This document shows positions 1 to 10,066 of a stretch of 64,000 bases of DNA, piece after piece. Within the stretch, counting starts at the first letter, position 1. Each line of letters opens with the position of its first letter. The notes beneath the pieces were generated by a model. The model was not told where the DNA came from and did no database searches. It saw nothing but the letters and a program-made list of their open reading frames with translations. The stretch lies in assembly GCA_019426215.1 (NCBI GenBank), contig WHWC01000099.1:372001-436000 (forward strand), read 5' to 3'. Source of the DNA: Buddleja alternifolia. Lineage: Eukaryota; Streptophyta; Magnoliopsida; Lamiales; Scrophulariaceae. A program made the position numbers and the translations under genes.

Positions 1-15
1 CCCTGTGAAGGGCGA

Positions 16-243
16 TCAAGCCATCTTGCCTTTGAGACAAGATTCACAAGTAGGATAGGGATCCAATCCCAGTGGGCCAATTAGCCCATCTTTTTCCATT
101 TTGCGAATCTTTTGTTCGCCAGCATGGCCTAGTCGAAGGTGCCATGTTAATCTTTGGTTTATTTCAAGCCTACTACGTTTCCTTTGTATTGTATTCACAG
201 CACACTTATTCTTGACATTAAGGTAACACAATGCATTTATCAA
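16..243 (-). pseudogene. pol: Copia A pol fragment: GAG-pre-integrase domain
   Basis: A 75-residue open stretch carries the pre-integrase signature: WHLRLGHAG near residue 34 and CESCLKGKM at its end. This is the zinc-binding HHCC-type segment that precedes the copia integrase core. In the intact polyprotein it helps integrase bind the cDNA ends. The near-identical arrangement in element F (WHLRLGHAGEFKIHELEKRG) supports the family link between A and F. The first Met is arbitrary, since the segment is internal to a polyprotein. The integrase core would lie to the left, outside the window. Confidence 0.85.
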
Positions 244-314
244 AGAAACAAAGCGTACTAATTTATTACCGTAATAAATCCTGCATTGTTCATTAATAAA
301 ACGAAAGTGTAACC

Positions 315-506
315 TTATTTAACTAAAACGGAAATTGAACCAATGTTTAACAATATCCAGAAATAGCATATGTCTAGAATAAAAAATAATGAGTCAGATC
401 TTGTTTTAGTAGCCGCGACGCCTTGTCCGCTGCCTACTTTGATCTTCTCCTCATTAGGGCTCAGCTCCCTTCTTCTTCCCAGATTCTGATTCACACAATT
501 ATACAA
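315..506 (-). pseudogene. Copia A decayed protease-region fragment
   Basis: This short open stretch lies between the gag zinc knuckle and the pre-integrase domain, where copia protease belongs. It contains KIKVGSGQGVAA, which matches the G-x-G-x-x-VAA turn found downstream of the protease active site in copia pol (F has MINIGSGHSVAAM). The catalytic D-T/S-G triplet is not visible in this frame, and the rest of the peptide does not look like protease, so frameshifts are likely on both sides. The assignment rests on position and this one motif. Confidence 0.5.
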
Positions 507-589
507 AAGGTATTAACTTCTGAATCATAATTGATGAAGAGGGAATATTATAAAGCAATTAGTTTCAAACTATAAAGTTATTCACCTTT

Positions 590-1391
590 TGCTTGTATAT
601 TAGGACAATCTCTTCTCCAGTGGCCCAGCTCACCGAAGCATAAACATGTGTCCTGTTTTCTAGCTCTCTTATTTCTCCTTCGTTGTGCCTTGTTGCAAGT
701 TGTACTGGATGCTCCCTCCTCTAAATGGGCATTATTCCTTTTTTCCATCAAATGTTTTAGGAAATGTAATAGCCATCGGATTATTCCATTTGTCAGTCTT
801 TATTTGTTTCTGAGCAACCTTGAGTTTTTCCAATAGCCCAGCTAAAGATCCCTCAATGTCATTCATATCAAAATTTATGACGAAATAATAGAACGAATCT
901 GGGAGTGACTGTAGAATAAGATCGACTTGGAGATGCAGGTCCATGTAGAAGTTTAAAGATTTTAGTTTTTCTATCATGGTCATCATTTTGAAAATGTGTT
1001 CTCCAACATCTTCTCCTTCAGTCATTTTAGTTCGGAATAGATCCCTTGAAATAAAGTATCTGGCGGTCCTACCGTGTTCTCCGAACAATTCATCCAGATG
1101 AAAGATAATGTCTCTTGCATTATCCATCTTATCATGAGACCTTTGCAGCTCTATGCACATTGAGCTCAATATGTACACTCTTGCTCTAAGGTTGTCACAA
1201 CACCAATCCCAACGAGCTAGGCGAACTTCATCACCTTCGTCTGGTCTAGGAATGGGAGGACGACTAATTTACAATACATAGTCAATGGATTCACTGCTAA
1301 GGACCATCCTAAGTATAGTGAGCCATTCTATGTAATTTGGACAGGTGAGAATCGTATTTTCCATTAACTTCGACAGTGGTTTGGGAGACAT
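590..1391 (-). pseudogene. gag: Copia A gag (UBN2-type) remnant with damaged zinc knuckle
   Basis: The ATG at 1391-1389 opens a copia gag-like reading frame (MSPKPLSKLMENTILTCPNY), stopped by TAA at 1271-1269. The same protein resumes at 1178-732, with the UBN2-type gag features HLDELFGEHGR, LFRTKM and VDLILQSLPDSFYYFVINF, and ends just before a degraded CCHC knuckle at about 646-603. In that knuckle the second Cys position reads Phe (CLCFGELGHWRRDC), so zinc binding is probably lost. Gag would form the virus-like particle and package RNA. The body matches gag of element F in order and wording. Confidence 0.8.
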
Positions 1392-3330
1392 GGTTTTTGA
1401 TTGAGAGAGATAAAACAAAATGACTGCAGAAAATAAGCCAGACTTAATTAGATTATTGAACTAAACTAAAACCAAGTTTAAATTCAAGGACTTCGACTTA
1501 TAACTTGGCTCCCACTACATTTTTCGAAATTTCACACTCCCACTATGAAAAGACGGAATTGATCGTTGATGAAAACTTCGTGGTGGGGATTGAGTTCTTT
1601 AATTAATATAATGGATGGCAACCCTTTAACGATATTTGGTCCATTACTTAATTAAAGTGATGTCAAACATCAATCTATCAAATAGACGGTTCAATCATAT
1701 TTATCCCATAATCCACAAAAACCGCAACCCTTTAATGATTATTGGTAATGTGGACTATCTAAGTTCATTCCCACTAACTCCTCATAATCTAACATTTAAA
1801 TTTCACCTTGCAACCCTTTAACGATATTTGGGGTGAAATATGTCTCAATTAAGGCATCTAATGCACTTAATAAAATTCTAGAACTAAATCTTGATACATG
1901 ACCCCCACTTACTGGGAAGATGCCACATATGGATTTAATTCTTGATCTTATCAAGTTTAGTGGAGGGAAAGGATGCCTAGCACCCCTTACTAATTTAGTA
2001 TAATTTTTATTTGGGAGAATTCATGTTCTAAACATTTAAATCGTCTCACTTTGCACATTTACCAAATTTATATAGCGCATATTGATAACATACATGCTCA
2101 TACAACTAATGAACATGCATCGAAAGCAATAATACAACACACATGTCTATGGGCTTTTATCTAGAGGGCCCAAGCCAATGGGCCATCATAAAATTGAAAA
2201 AGAAAAGCCTAGCTAATCTTCGTGGGCTCCAAGCTCTTCTTCTTTTGCATGGTCTCCATCTTGAAAGGCCTATTCTATTTCTATTTATTATAAGAGGTAA
2301 TTTAAAACCTATACATAAATCTAGAAATAAAATAAAATGGGCTCAAACCGGCCCTTACAACCCATCAAAAGAAATACATAATCAAAAGAAGCAACCTAAG
2401 CCCATAGACATATGTCACCATCATATAATACATGCTCGCGATAAATAAAGCACTTATGTTGGTTATTAATAAAAATTAATTAGTCCAACTTAATTAAGTT
2501 CCACAATAAAATTCTAAATTTTATTGATTTATATGAAAATAATCCTATTTATGAGAATTCTTTATTTAAATAAATAACTTAATAAATAAAATTCTCCAAG
2601 AGTTTATTAATTAATTATTTCATTCAAATAAAGATCAATAAAAACTATATTGGGGTTAATTTTATCAAAATTAAATTACCAACCATTGGCATATTCAAAA
2701 TTAATTAATTAGGCCCAATAACTAATTTATTGAATTATCCACAATTTTAATCAAAATAATTTGGGCCCCTTTTTAATTAAATCCGGGTCATCATCCTTTT
2801 AACCCACCCGAATAACTAAACTAGCCCAAACACCTATTCAATTAAAATTTGGACCTTAGGAAAATATAACCCGATCCATTAGGGCTTGAGTCATGAAAAC
2901 CCGGGCCCCGAAACAGGTCTGTACGCTGGGCGCATGGCACAGTGTATGCCGTGCGCCCAGCGCACAGTTTAATCGTGCTTGGCCGGACGCCGGAACCGGC
3001 GCCGTGAAATGGCACAGCGTTGGGGCCCACCCAGTGTGCGCAGTGCGCATGCTGTGTGCACAACGGGAGGCAGAAAAGGCCTCCTATTGCGCGCCCAGCG
3101 CGCGCAGACTGCGCACGCTTTTTGCGTCGCGCTCGTCTTGGGGTTATACTTCTCCGATTCTCATAAAATTTATATGCCCAGATTCGCAACTCATTAGAAT
3201 ACAACTTTCATGAAGAAACTGCAGCGAGATCCAGAATATTTTCAAATAAACAATACGTTCAAAGCGTGCCTCAAAAAAGCGGAAAAATAGTCAATTTACA
3301 TAAGCAATTAAACACAAAATTCAGAGATTG
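1392..3330 (-). other. Copia A untranslated leader, with GC-rich block
   Basis: About 1.9 kb lies between the PBS and the gag start. Most of it is AT-rich with no convincing reading frame. A sharply GC-rich block at 2890-3130 is full of GCGCCCAGCGC-like near-palindromes. Overlapping open frames on both strands there are a by-product of base composition. Elements F and H carry similar GC blocks in their leaders. Confidence 0.6.
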
Positions 3331-3342
3331 GCTCTGATACCA
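3331..3342 (-). other. Copia A primer binding site
   Basis: The minus strand reads TGGTATCAGAGC, the standard plant copia PBS complementary to the 3' part of initiator tRNA-Met. It sits one base from the inner edge of the LTR at 3344, which fixes the orientation of the element and identifies that LTR as the 5' one. Confidence 0.9.
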
Positions 3343-3343
3343 C

Positions 3344-4950
3344 TGTTGGGAATTATACGAATAAAATGCTCCAGAAAGTAAATTTAATTCCCAAAGCCCG
3401 AATCACCTCTAATCCTCGTGTTTGATTGTGTATAAAAAAATTACCGTTCTAGCGTATGCTGATTTCTGAACGTGATCCTTTTCTCTAACGCCGAATTTGC
3501 CAATGTCTCTAATTCGTCACGCCGGAATCAAAAATGAGAAAATCCTCCTTTATTACTTGTCAAAGACGGCTAGAGAGAGAGAGAGAGGTGGGAGACTTTT
3601 TCTTGGAGAGAAAGTTATGTAAGTTGCCTTGTGTTATTTTTCACCTTGTGATATATTTATATCATTATGAAGCAATAACACTAGCATGCAAGAGCCCTAT
3701 TTGGGCGTCTATTTGGCCTCCCCTTAGTGGGCTCGGAAGCCTTCGGGCTTTCGTCTTGCTTGCTAATTAATTAATCAGATATTTTATTTGTCCAATAAAT
3801 AAATTGATAATCCAATTAATTCAATTCCTAATTAATTTATAATTCAATTTCTCCAAGAAATTAATTAACTCATTAATTTAATTAATTAATTAAATTATCC
3901 AATAATTAATTAATTAATTACGGCATCAAATGCCGTGAATTTCTCTCAAGTCTTTTCCCATGTTTTTCCTTTTGCACTTCCTTTAAGCGCGACTCTTTAG
4001 GTTCGTCTCAAAAGGCAAATGGGAGGAATCCAAAAGGGTGTGAGTGACACCTAGCCAGTCTCGTGGCTCACACCGTAACCTAATTGAGAACGAATGAATA
4101 GGATCATTCCAAACCTTTACGCCGTGAATACCGTACGTGTATAAACCTTTTATTCTTATATCCCAGTCAAGTAAGAGCCATGGTTTAAAGTCAAACTCAT
4201 CTAACTTGACCATATGCCTAAGCTCATAATAAGTCGAGGTATTTAAATGCTTTGGCTAACGACTTTCATCCTCACTTATTCATAACCGCATAGGATATTT
4301 TACTCATTCACTTATGACAGAATAAATTCCATATTGCAAATCGGTTAACAATTCTACTTGCCCATCAAGTCGCACTTCGAGGTCGATTCCACCAACAGGT
4401 GATTTGAATCTAACTACTCTAATGACAGACTTGATGTCACAAGTACATCTTCAACTCGATTTCTCAGGTCAGAGGTTCACACGTACCTATCACTACTTAT
4501 CAGTTTCATCATTAACTGTCTATGAGTGAATACCCATGTGATGAACTGATGTGAGCCGTGTTCGAACTTATCAGTCCAACTGACACGTCTATGATATAAG
4601 TTCCCACTACTATTTCCATAGTGTACGACTGGCACTTTCTCCGACGAAACTTGCATCATACAAGTCTTTATTCACTATTGATGCCCAATCAATATTTCTT
4701 AGACCTGCGAACCCTTTTAGATGTCAAGGGTCAAACCATTCTAGTGCCTTTCCTCCTATCCCATAGGAGGTAGAAGGTTCGCCTTGTCATCAAGGACTTT
4801 ACGTTGTTTATTCACACCTTATAAATGCCTATAAGAAAACAACAATCAAATGCCTTTTATTAATTGGAAAAACCATAGTTTAGTTACAATGTTCGTGCCC
4901 TATAAATCTATCCTCTTTATGGCATTTGAGGGCATACACTCTTAAAAACA
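3344..4950 (-). repeat. 5' LTR of copia A
   Basis: The plus strand begins TGTTGGGAATTATACG next to the PBS and ends CTTAAAAACA. Read on its own strand the LTR therefore starts TGTTTTTAAGAGTGTATGCC and ends in CA, 1607 bp in all. The start resembles the LTR of F (TGTTAGGTGTGTGCCC), and blocks around 4000-4200 match the LTR remnant H at 30760-30980 in reverse orientation. The partner LTR is outside the window. Confidence 0.8.
3654..3661 (-). promoter_or_regulatory. Putative TATA box in LTR A
   Basis: The minus strand reads TATAAATA about 310 bp upstream of the inner LTR edge, a usual position for the U3/R promoter of a copia LTR. Evidence is motif and location only. Confidence 0.4.
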
Positions 4951-6260
4951 ATCAGGAAAGTACTACAAGATAGAGATTGGAAACCGAACAAAGGTTTAAT
5001 AACTTATAAAGGGAAATTAGAATTTGATGATGAGTATTAATTAGGATTATGCATACCGTTGGTGGGATTGTAGATTCTCCGTGGCTAATAATATCCTTCA
5101 TGAATTTCATAATAAAGAAGCCACAATCTTTGTCTTTTAACTGTATGGGGCACTACAAAATTGAATCAAAATTTTATTAGAACAATAACTTTTATACGAA
5201 TAATCTCTTGAAAATATAAAATTACACTAACCTTTATACAAGTCCATTTACAGGCCATGTTTTTGGATTTGATCTTTTGGGTGTTACGATTTGCACGAGA
5301 CATCAGCACATCACTGTTATAAACATCAAAAAACAAGGAAAGATGTCAATATCAAGCAAATATATATGTGAGATCTAGGAATATATATACACTTTAAAAT
5401 TAATATTAAATATAATGGATACATTGATTGAATGAAAAACTTACTGATTGATTGTTTCTTTCATATCACGTCAGATATTTGGATCACCGTGCAAATAATT
5501 TACATAATAAACGATCTCTTTAATTGGATCAAAGACAAACAACACCCAATTTCCCCTAAAAAGGATTCAAAAGATAAGTTCAAAATTAGTTTTGCGTATG
5601 TAACAAATTTTACAAAATAAAGTTGGGTTTTTAGTAGCTCATCCGGTGTTGTAAGGTACAATAAACAACTTCCCGTCTGTGCAATCTTTCATGGCATTTG
5701 ATATGTATTGCGCTTGTAAGATACGCTAAGAGGGATTAATACCTGCTCCCGCAGCTATAGCATGTGGGCTAAAAAACCCGAAATTATTTGCTTTCTCTTC
5801 GGGGACCACGTACTTAGCCCACAAACACCTAAATTGAGCATAAAATAAATATGAGCAACGAAAATAAACATAGTTCAAATTAATGCAGTAAAATAATTTA
5901 AAAACTTACTTTTTTTAATTCATATTTAAAAACTTACTTGATGTAAACTGAAATGATAGAGACTCCTATCTGTTCTTTACGCAAAAAGTGAAATCTCCTC
6001 CCGCCCAAGATACTCTTGATAGGGTTCGTTATTATAGATTGCCTCGGGAATGTCTATAGTGACCAGTTGTTCAATAGGCATTATCTACAGGTACCTGTCA
6101 AGAGTTACAAGTGGCTAAGGGCGTTGATCAGCTGTTACAACGTCTGCTGCTCTGTCATCTTCACGTGAAGGGTTGGCCACTGGAGGTGTTTGTTTGACAG
6201 CTGAGTGCTTCGTCATCTCTGATTTATTTTTTCCAACTGATGATTTGGATTTTCCAAGAG
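4951..6260 (-). pseudogene. CACTA-1 ORF2, C-terminal part: Ulp1-like C48 cysteine protease (decayed)
   Basis: Several minus-strand exons encode a C48 peptidase fold. One at about 5825-5645 ends PYNTG. One at 5555-5445 reads NWVLFVFDPIKEIVYYVNYL. One at 5152-5057 reads CPIQLKDKDCGFFIMKFM, flanked by an AG acceptor and a GTATGC donor. DCG holds the catalytic Cys. The catalytic His (normally HW) reads Asn, and the catalytic Asp (normally DSL) also reads Asn, so the triad looks lost. An in-frame TGA follows HGDPNI. A further exon from about 4962 is cut by the LTR of copia A. Upstream, EYLGREEISLF at about 6010 fits the region preceding the protease. In CACTA elements such proteases are joined to the second ORF; their role is unsettled. 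Confidence 0.75.
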
Positions 6261-6369
6261 ACTATTTAAGCAAAGAAAACGAAACGTGAATGTTACAAAC
6301 TAAAGTATATTTAGTAACCTTAAACAATTGTTATAATTTATTAATGGCAAGCTATTAATAATTACGTAC

Positions 6370-7284
6370 CGATGCATCATTGACAGTGACAAGACTCTTT
6401 GGCTAAACAACAATGCATCCCACAGCCTCAGAAACTGTGAACACTCCTTCATCAGCCAGAGGGATTGGTAGGGGTGCAATATTTTCAATTGCAATGTCAA
6501 TTATCACTTTCACAAGGTGGGTAAGTAATGGACGTGTATGCAGCGTTCTATCCTCTGATCGACTGTACATTTGTCCTTTAGCCACCATAGGATAAGACGG
6601 TGTTGAAAGTGCCAATTGACATTGCGCCACAACCTACATATATAATATATATATACTATTATATTAGAAAATTTTGTGTGTTTTAGAGAATTGCAAGTTA
6701 TATGATCACTAAATAATTTCATTCATTACCTGAGGAATGTTCTTAACTGGATCTGGGCAGCTATCTATCAAAGAAACCGCCTCATCTTCATGTGGCTGGT
6801 GCAACCCAAACGCCTTATGCTCGTCAAACTCGCGTCGCAATGAGGATAATGATCCAATGAGCATGTGCACCATGTTTTTCAAGTTATCAATCTCCTCATC
6901 TTTAGAAGGCTTTGAATCAGTAAAATAGTTTTTTTGTGATACACCAAAGCCTACACCCCTAACGCGACCCGAATGCTCCTTCTTTTTAAGAGCTTTAGCT
7001 AATATATCATCCCAATGGCTACATTCCTGTGATAAGCACTCCTGTAATAACACATTTAAAAATTAGTGAACTTTGCTCTTTTAAAAAAATTTCAAAAAAA
7101 AAACATACAACACATGATATAGCTAAAATTGCAAATAACTCACAACTTCATCCGCTACTCTTTTAACATTGATATTATCAATGTTATATTGGCTGTTAGA
7201 ATGTGTAATCCTCCACACAAGTGCTTGTGTCACGTCTGTGCAATCTGACCCAGCTTCCTTTCTTTTTCCCATCTATATTATGAT

Positions 7285-7326
<42 letters not shown>

Positions 7327-8131
7327 CAAGGAATTTTTATTAGAAAACTTGTAAGGATTCACTGTTAAACGAACTACGTACCTCAATTTGCTCTAGTTGA
7401 GCATATCCAAGACGTGATTTCCTATAAGGATATTCAGGTTCCTTTGCTCTTTCCTGATTTTCCCTACTTAGTTGCTGTTCATTACATAATCAAAGCATTA
7501 CCCAATGTTCATATAAACGCAATATGCAACAAATGAAACCGAAAATTAAAATAATTACCTGGAACTCTTCACTTTGCCGAATATGTAAAAACGCTGTCCA
7601 ATCTTCTTGAGATATATTATATTTTTGGGGTGGGCTGGAATTAATATTCCCATTATCATCCTCTACCCACACTCTGCTCAAGAAGCTCCTGAAGTTTCGA
7701 GCTAGATTTCCAGCTTTGGCTAAAACAAATTTTTGTCTACTTTCATCAATATCAAAAGCCAACTATAAAAAATAAACGACAAAGTATATATGAAATTATA
7801 ATTTAGAGAAAATTAAATAAACAAAAAATACATTAACCAAATAGAAACATGATAATAACCAACTTACAACTATTTCATTCCAAATTGCTGATTTTGTTGC
7901 TTCCGAGACGTGTCGCTAATCACTGATGGTAATCGGTACCCTCTCACGAGCTATGAATCCAATGTAACCAACAAATGTTGATTAATTTGGGTCAATTGGT
8001 TGGCCATTCTTATTCCAGCCGACTGATAGCTTTAAGCCTTTACTTCTGGCATTTATGACTTTTTTCATTGTCGTGATACCTCTATGTATCTCATTTTCAA
8101 CACGTTTGTTTGAAGTACCCCCAGAATCCAT
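6370..8131 (-). pseudogene. CACTA-1 ORF2, N-terminal part: Ptta/En/Spm (Transposase_24-like) protein
   Basis: The start ATG at 8131-8129 (MDSGGTSNK) follows a likely splice acceptor. The first block reads RGITTMKKVINARSKGLKL and NWNKNGQPI-like text, then continues through stops at 7964 and 7918-7916 to KSAIWNEIV. Further exons lie at about 7762-7561 (KFVLAKAGNLARNFRS), 7480-7383, 7274-7143, 7044-6730 (GRVRGVGFGVSQKNYF, followed by a coiled-coil-like KNMVHMLIGSLSSLRREFDEH) and 6634-6370 (LPIPLADEGVFTVSEAVG). Most boundaries have GT/AG. These are the hallmarks of the plant Ptta/En/Spm family, related to TNPA-type proteins that bind subterminal repeats. TAG replaces the usual Trp codon at 6405-6403. 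Confidence 0.8.
7286..7322. repeat. (AT)n microsatellite
   Basis: A run of about 18 TA dinucleotides sits in an intron of the CACTA-1 ORF2 gene. Confidence 0.95.
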
Positions 8132-8174
8132 CGACCTACAGAAGCCAAAAATACAGAGTTTAGATTCATATACC
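8127..8174 (-). repeat. Duplicated splice-acceptor segment, copy 1
   Basis: The stretch around ATCGACCTACAGAAGCCAAA recurs at about 8574-8614. On the minus strand both copies give a pyrimidine-rich GGCTTCTGTAG acceptor followed by GTCGAT. The copy here lies directly at the ORF2 start codon. Confidence 0.75.
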
Positions 8175-8210
8175 AAATATATAGTACCAAATAATGCCAG
8201 CATTATTTTA

Positions 8211-8284
8211 GAAAAAATTCGGCAGAGTAACAACGCAAAAATTTCTACCAAGTTCTCGACTTAATCTTCCCCCAGTATTGCAAA
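8211..8284 (-). repeat. Shared 5' leader block, copy in front of ORF2
   Basis: This is about 75 bp almost identical to blocks at 29082-29150 and 29305-29372 (common core GGCAGAGTAACAACGCAAAA followed by TTCTCGACTTAATCTTCCCC on the plus strand). The other two copies lie upstream of ORF1 and this one upstream of ORF2, so both genes carry the same leader. Confidence 0.8.
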
Positions 8285-8754
8285 CAACAAAACTAATCCA
8301 TCAATTGTTTCACAAAACCAATCAAATCTCACAAAACCATGAATGCATTAAACGATGTCAACAAAACAACACATATTGATCCAATCACGATACATAATCA
8401 AAATACAAATCAACAAACAGGCTATACTCATGATATGTATTCAAATAATAATACTCGTTATCATATAGAGAGAGCGAGAGAGAAGAAGCTTAAGGTGGTG
8501 GTGGAGGGGGTGGTGGTGGTCGTAGAGGAGGAGGAGAGAGCGGTTGTGGCTGTGGCGGCGGCGGCGGTATACAATATCGACCTACAGAAGCCAAAAATAT
8601 AGAAGTTAGTTTCATATAGCAACAACATAATTTTTCAATTCATACACTAACAAGAGACGCCCTGACTCATACACGAATAAGTGCTTATATGAAGCAGCAA
8701 AAAAGTTTAGGAAATAAGTGTATCATATAATTATCACATAAGTTCAAATACCTT
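8285..8754 (-). other. CACTA-1 spacer between ORF1 and ORF2
   Basis: This is non-coding. It contains a GGT/GGC- and GAG-rich purine tract at 8466-8570, like the tract in the 5' region of the element at 30000-30340. With the leader block at 8211-8284 it suggests that a copy of the 5' region lies in front of ORF2. Confidence 0.55.
8574..8614 (-). repeat. Duplicated splice-acceptor segment, copy 2
   Basis: This is the second copy of the segment at 8127-8174, including the GGCTTCTGTAG acceptor. On the minus strand it is followed by a (GCC)n-rich stretch (8565-8480). Confidence 0.7.
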
Positions 8755-9510
8755 TCATCGTTTTCTTTTTGTCATTGGCTTAGTAGTCTTTTGCTTCCCC
8801 TCAGTACGACCTTTTTGTTTAGTAAGTCGACGAACAGATGGATTAATCCATATCCCCTCTTGGTGATCTTGTCGCATATACAATTCATTATCACTGATAT
8901 CCAAGTCACCATCACTATCACTGGCTTGTGAATCACCTAAGATAGGATTTTCTCCATCATCATCACTATATGAACCATCATCCTCAATACAAGTATTTTT
9001 GTTTGCCAATAAAACAATTGACCACCTCTTATCAATAGGATCGGTGACAAAAAACACTTGCTTAGCTTGTGATGCCAAAATGAAAGGTTCATCTTTGTAT
9101 CCCACCCTTTCAAGGTCTACTCGAGTGAAGCCTATTTCATTATTATCAACACAATTTTTATTGTCAGCCCACCTACACCCAAATACAGGCACCCAAAACC
9201 AACTATAATCCAGCTCCCATATATGTTCAATCACCCCATAATATGATAAATGAGCATAGATAGGGTTAGTATCTCTCGCACTTGAGATATGCATTGCTTG
9301 AGCTACAAGACTCACCCCATTATTCTGCATTGTACTCCGTTCATCTTGGTCTTTTGTATAGAATGTGCGACCATTTATACGATAACCTGAATGACAAAAC
9401 ACAAGTCTGCCCGGACCCATCGACAACCGTGCCAATTTATCTAAAACTGAAAGCCGGTCCACATAATTGTGTCTCTCTAACCAAGTGAATAGGTAGGTGA
9501 GTCATTATAT
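8755..9510 (-). pseudogene. CACTA-1 ORF1, C-terminal part: DUF4216
   Basis: The open frame at 9462-8755 encodes the DUF4216 module normally found at the C-terminus of CACTA transposases: SGYRINGRTFYTKDQDE, VSLVAQAMHISSARD, WELDYSWFWVPVFGCRW, GFTRVDLERVGYKDEPFILA and QVFFVTDP. It ends in an acidic tail and a basic terminus (KTTKPMTKRKR). Compared with the usual TNP2 layout, the C-terminal half of DUF4218 and the start of DUF4216 are missing: HLPIHLVRE at about 9500 is followed almost at once by this block. That is an internal deletion of perhaps 150-200 codons, estimated from memory of the family layout. Confidence 0.85.
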
Positions 9511-10066
9511 CAAAAAACGCTGGTGGAACTTACATCTCAAGCTCGCACAAAGTGATGGCAATTTGTTTCTGAAGTGCAGGCAATTGTTCAGGATCAAACA
9601 CCTTGCTCCACATTGCTTTGAAGAAGAAACATAATGAGGTTATAGTTTCTCTCACCTTTTTAGGTAAAATGGCCCATATAGCAATTGGTAGCAAATGATC
9701 CATGATCACATGACAATCGTGAGTCTTCATGTGCTTTAGCTTCAAGTCCTTCATTGATACAAGACTGCTAATGTTTGAAGAATACCCTTCTGGAACTTTC
9801 ACTCCATTAAGAAACTCACATAATATAATTTTTTCTTTCCTGAATAGAGTGTGAGCTGCTGGAGGCAAATAAGTACGTTGTCCCTTATTTGTTGGTGCCA
9901 ATTTTTCTCTTATCTTCATTTCAACCAAGTCTAACCTTGCCTTTACGCCATCTTTTATCTTTCCGGACACATTTAGAAGTGTACCAATGACACTATCAAA
10001 TACGTTTTTCTGAATATGCATAATATCAAGAAAATGTCTAACATGTAAAGACGTCCAATACGACAA
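9511..10066 (-). pseudogene. CACTA-1 ORF1, DUF4218 module
   Basis: The frame reads SYWTSLHVRHFLDIMHIQKN, then IGTLLNVSGKIKDGVKARLDL, LPPAAHTLFRKEK, KTHDCHVIMDHLLPIAI and ITLCELEM, matching the segment from the end of the TNP2 core into DUF4218. The family usually reads MHIEKN, and this copy has Gln in place of that Glu. Just after CELEM a TAA interrupts the frame, followed by PPAFFDIMTHLPIHLVRE, another conserved block, before the deletion into DUF4216. The frame is shifted relative to the upstream TNP2 core at an A-rich run near 10080-10090. Confidence 0.85.

Larger units (their letters stand above)
1..4950 (-). mobile_element. Ty1/copia element A, 5' part only
   Basis: This is an LTR retrotransposon on the minus strand, cut off by the window start. 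Reading right to left it holds a 5' LTR (4950-3344), a tRNA-Met type PBS (3342-3331), a long leader, a gag remnant and the start of pol up to the pre-integrase domain. The order gag, protease, integrase is that of Ty1/copia. Gag and pol carry stops and frameshifts, so the copy is dead. It interrupts the Ulp1-like coding region of CACTA-1, because an exon that opens at 4962 runs straight into the LTR edge at 4950. Its gag and LTR resemble those of element F (40087-46335), so the two are probably one lineage. The second LTR and one target-site copy are outside the window. Confidence 0.85.

Noticed and set aside
2143..2448. 101-codon plus-strand frame
   Set aside because: It lies antisense to the copia A leader, with no domain and AT-rich repetitive composition.
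2842..3213. Overlapping open frames on both strands (up to 120 codons)
   Set aside because: They lie in a GC-rich palindromic leader block, have no domain, and are open in several frames at once.
5151..5160. CACTACAAAA as the left terminus of CACTA-1
   Set aside because: It lies at an intron/exon edge of the Ulp1-like gene (TTTTGTAG acceptor followed by the CPIQLKDKDCG exon), has no subterminal repeats, and coding text continues to its left.
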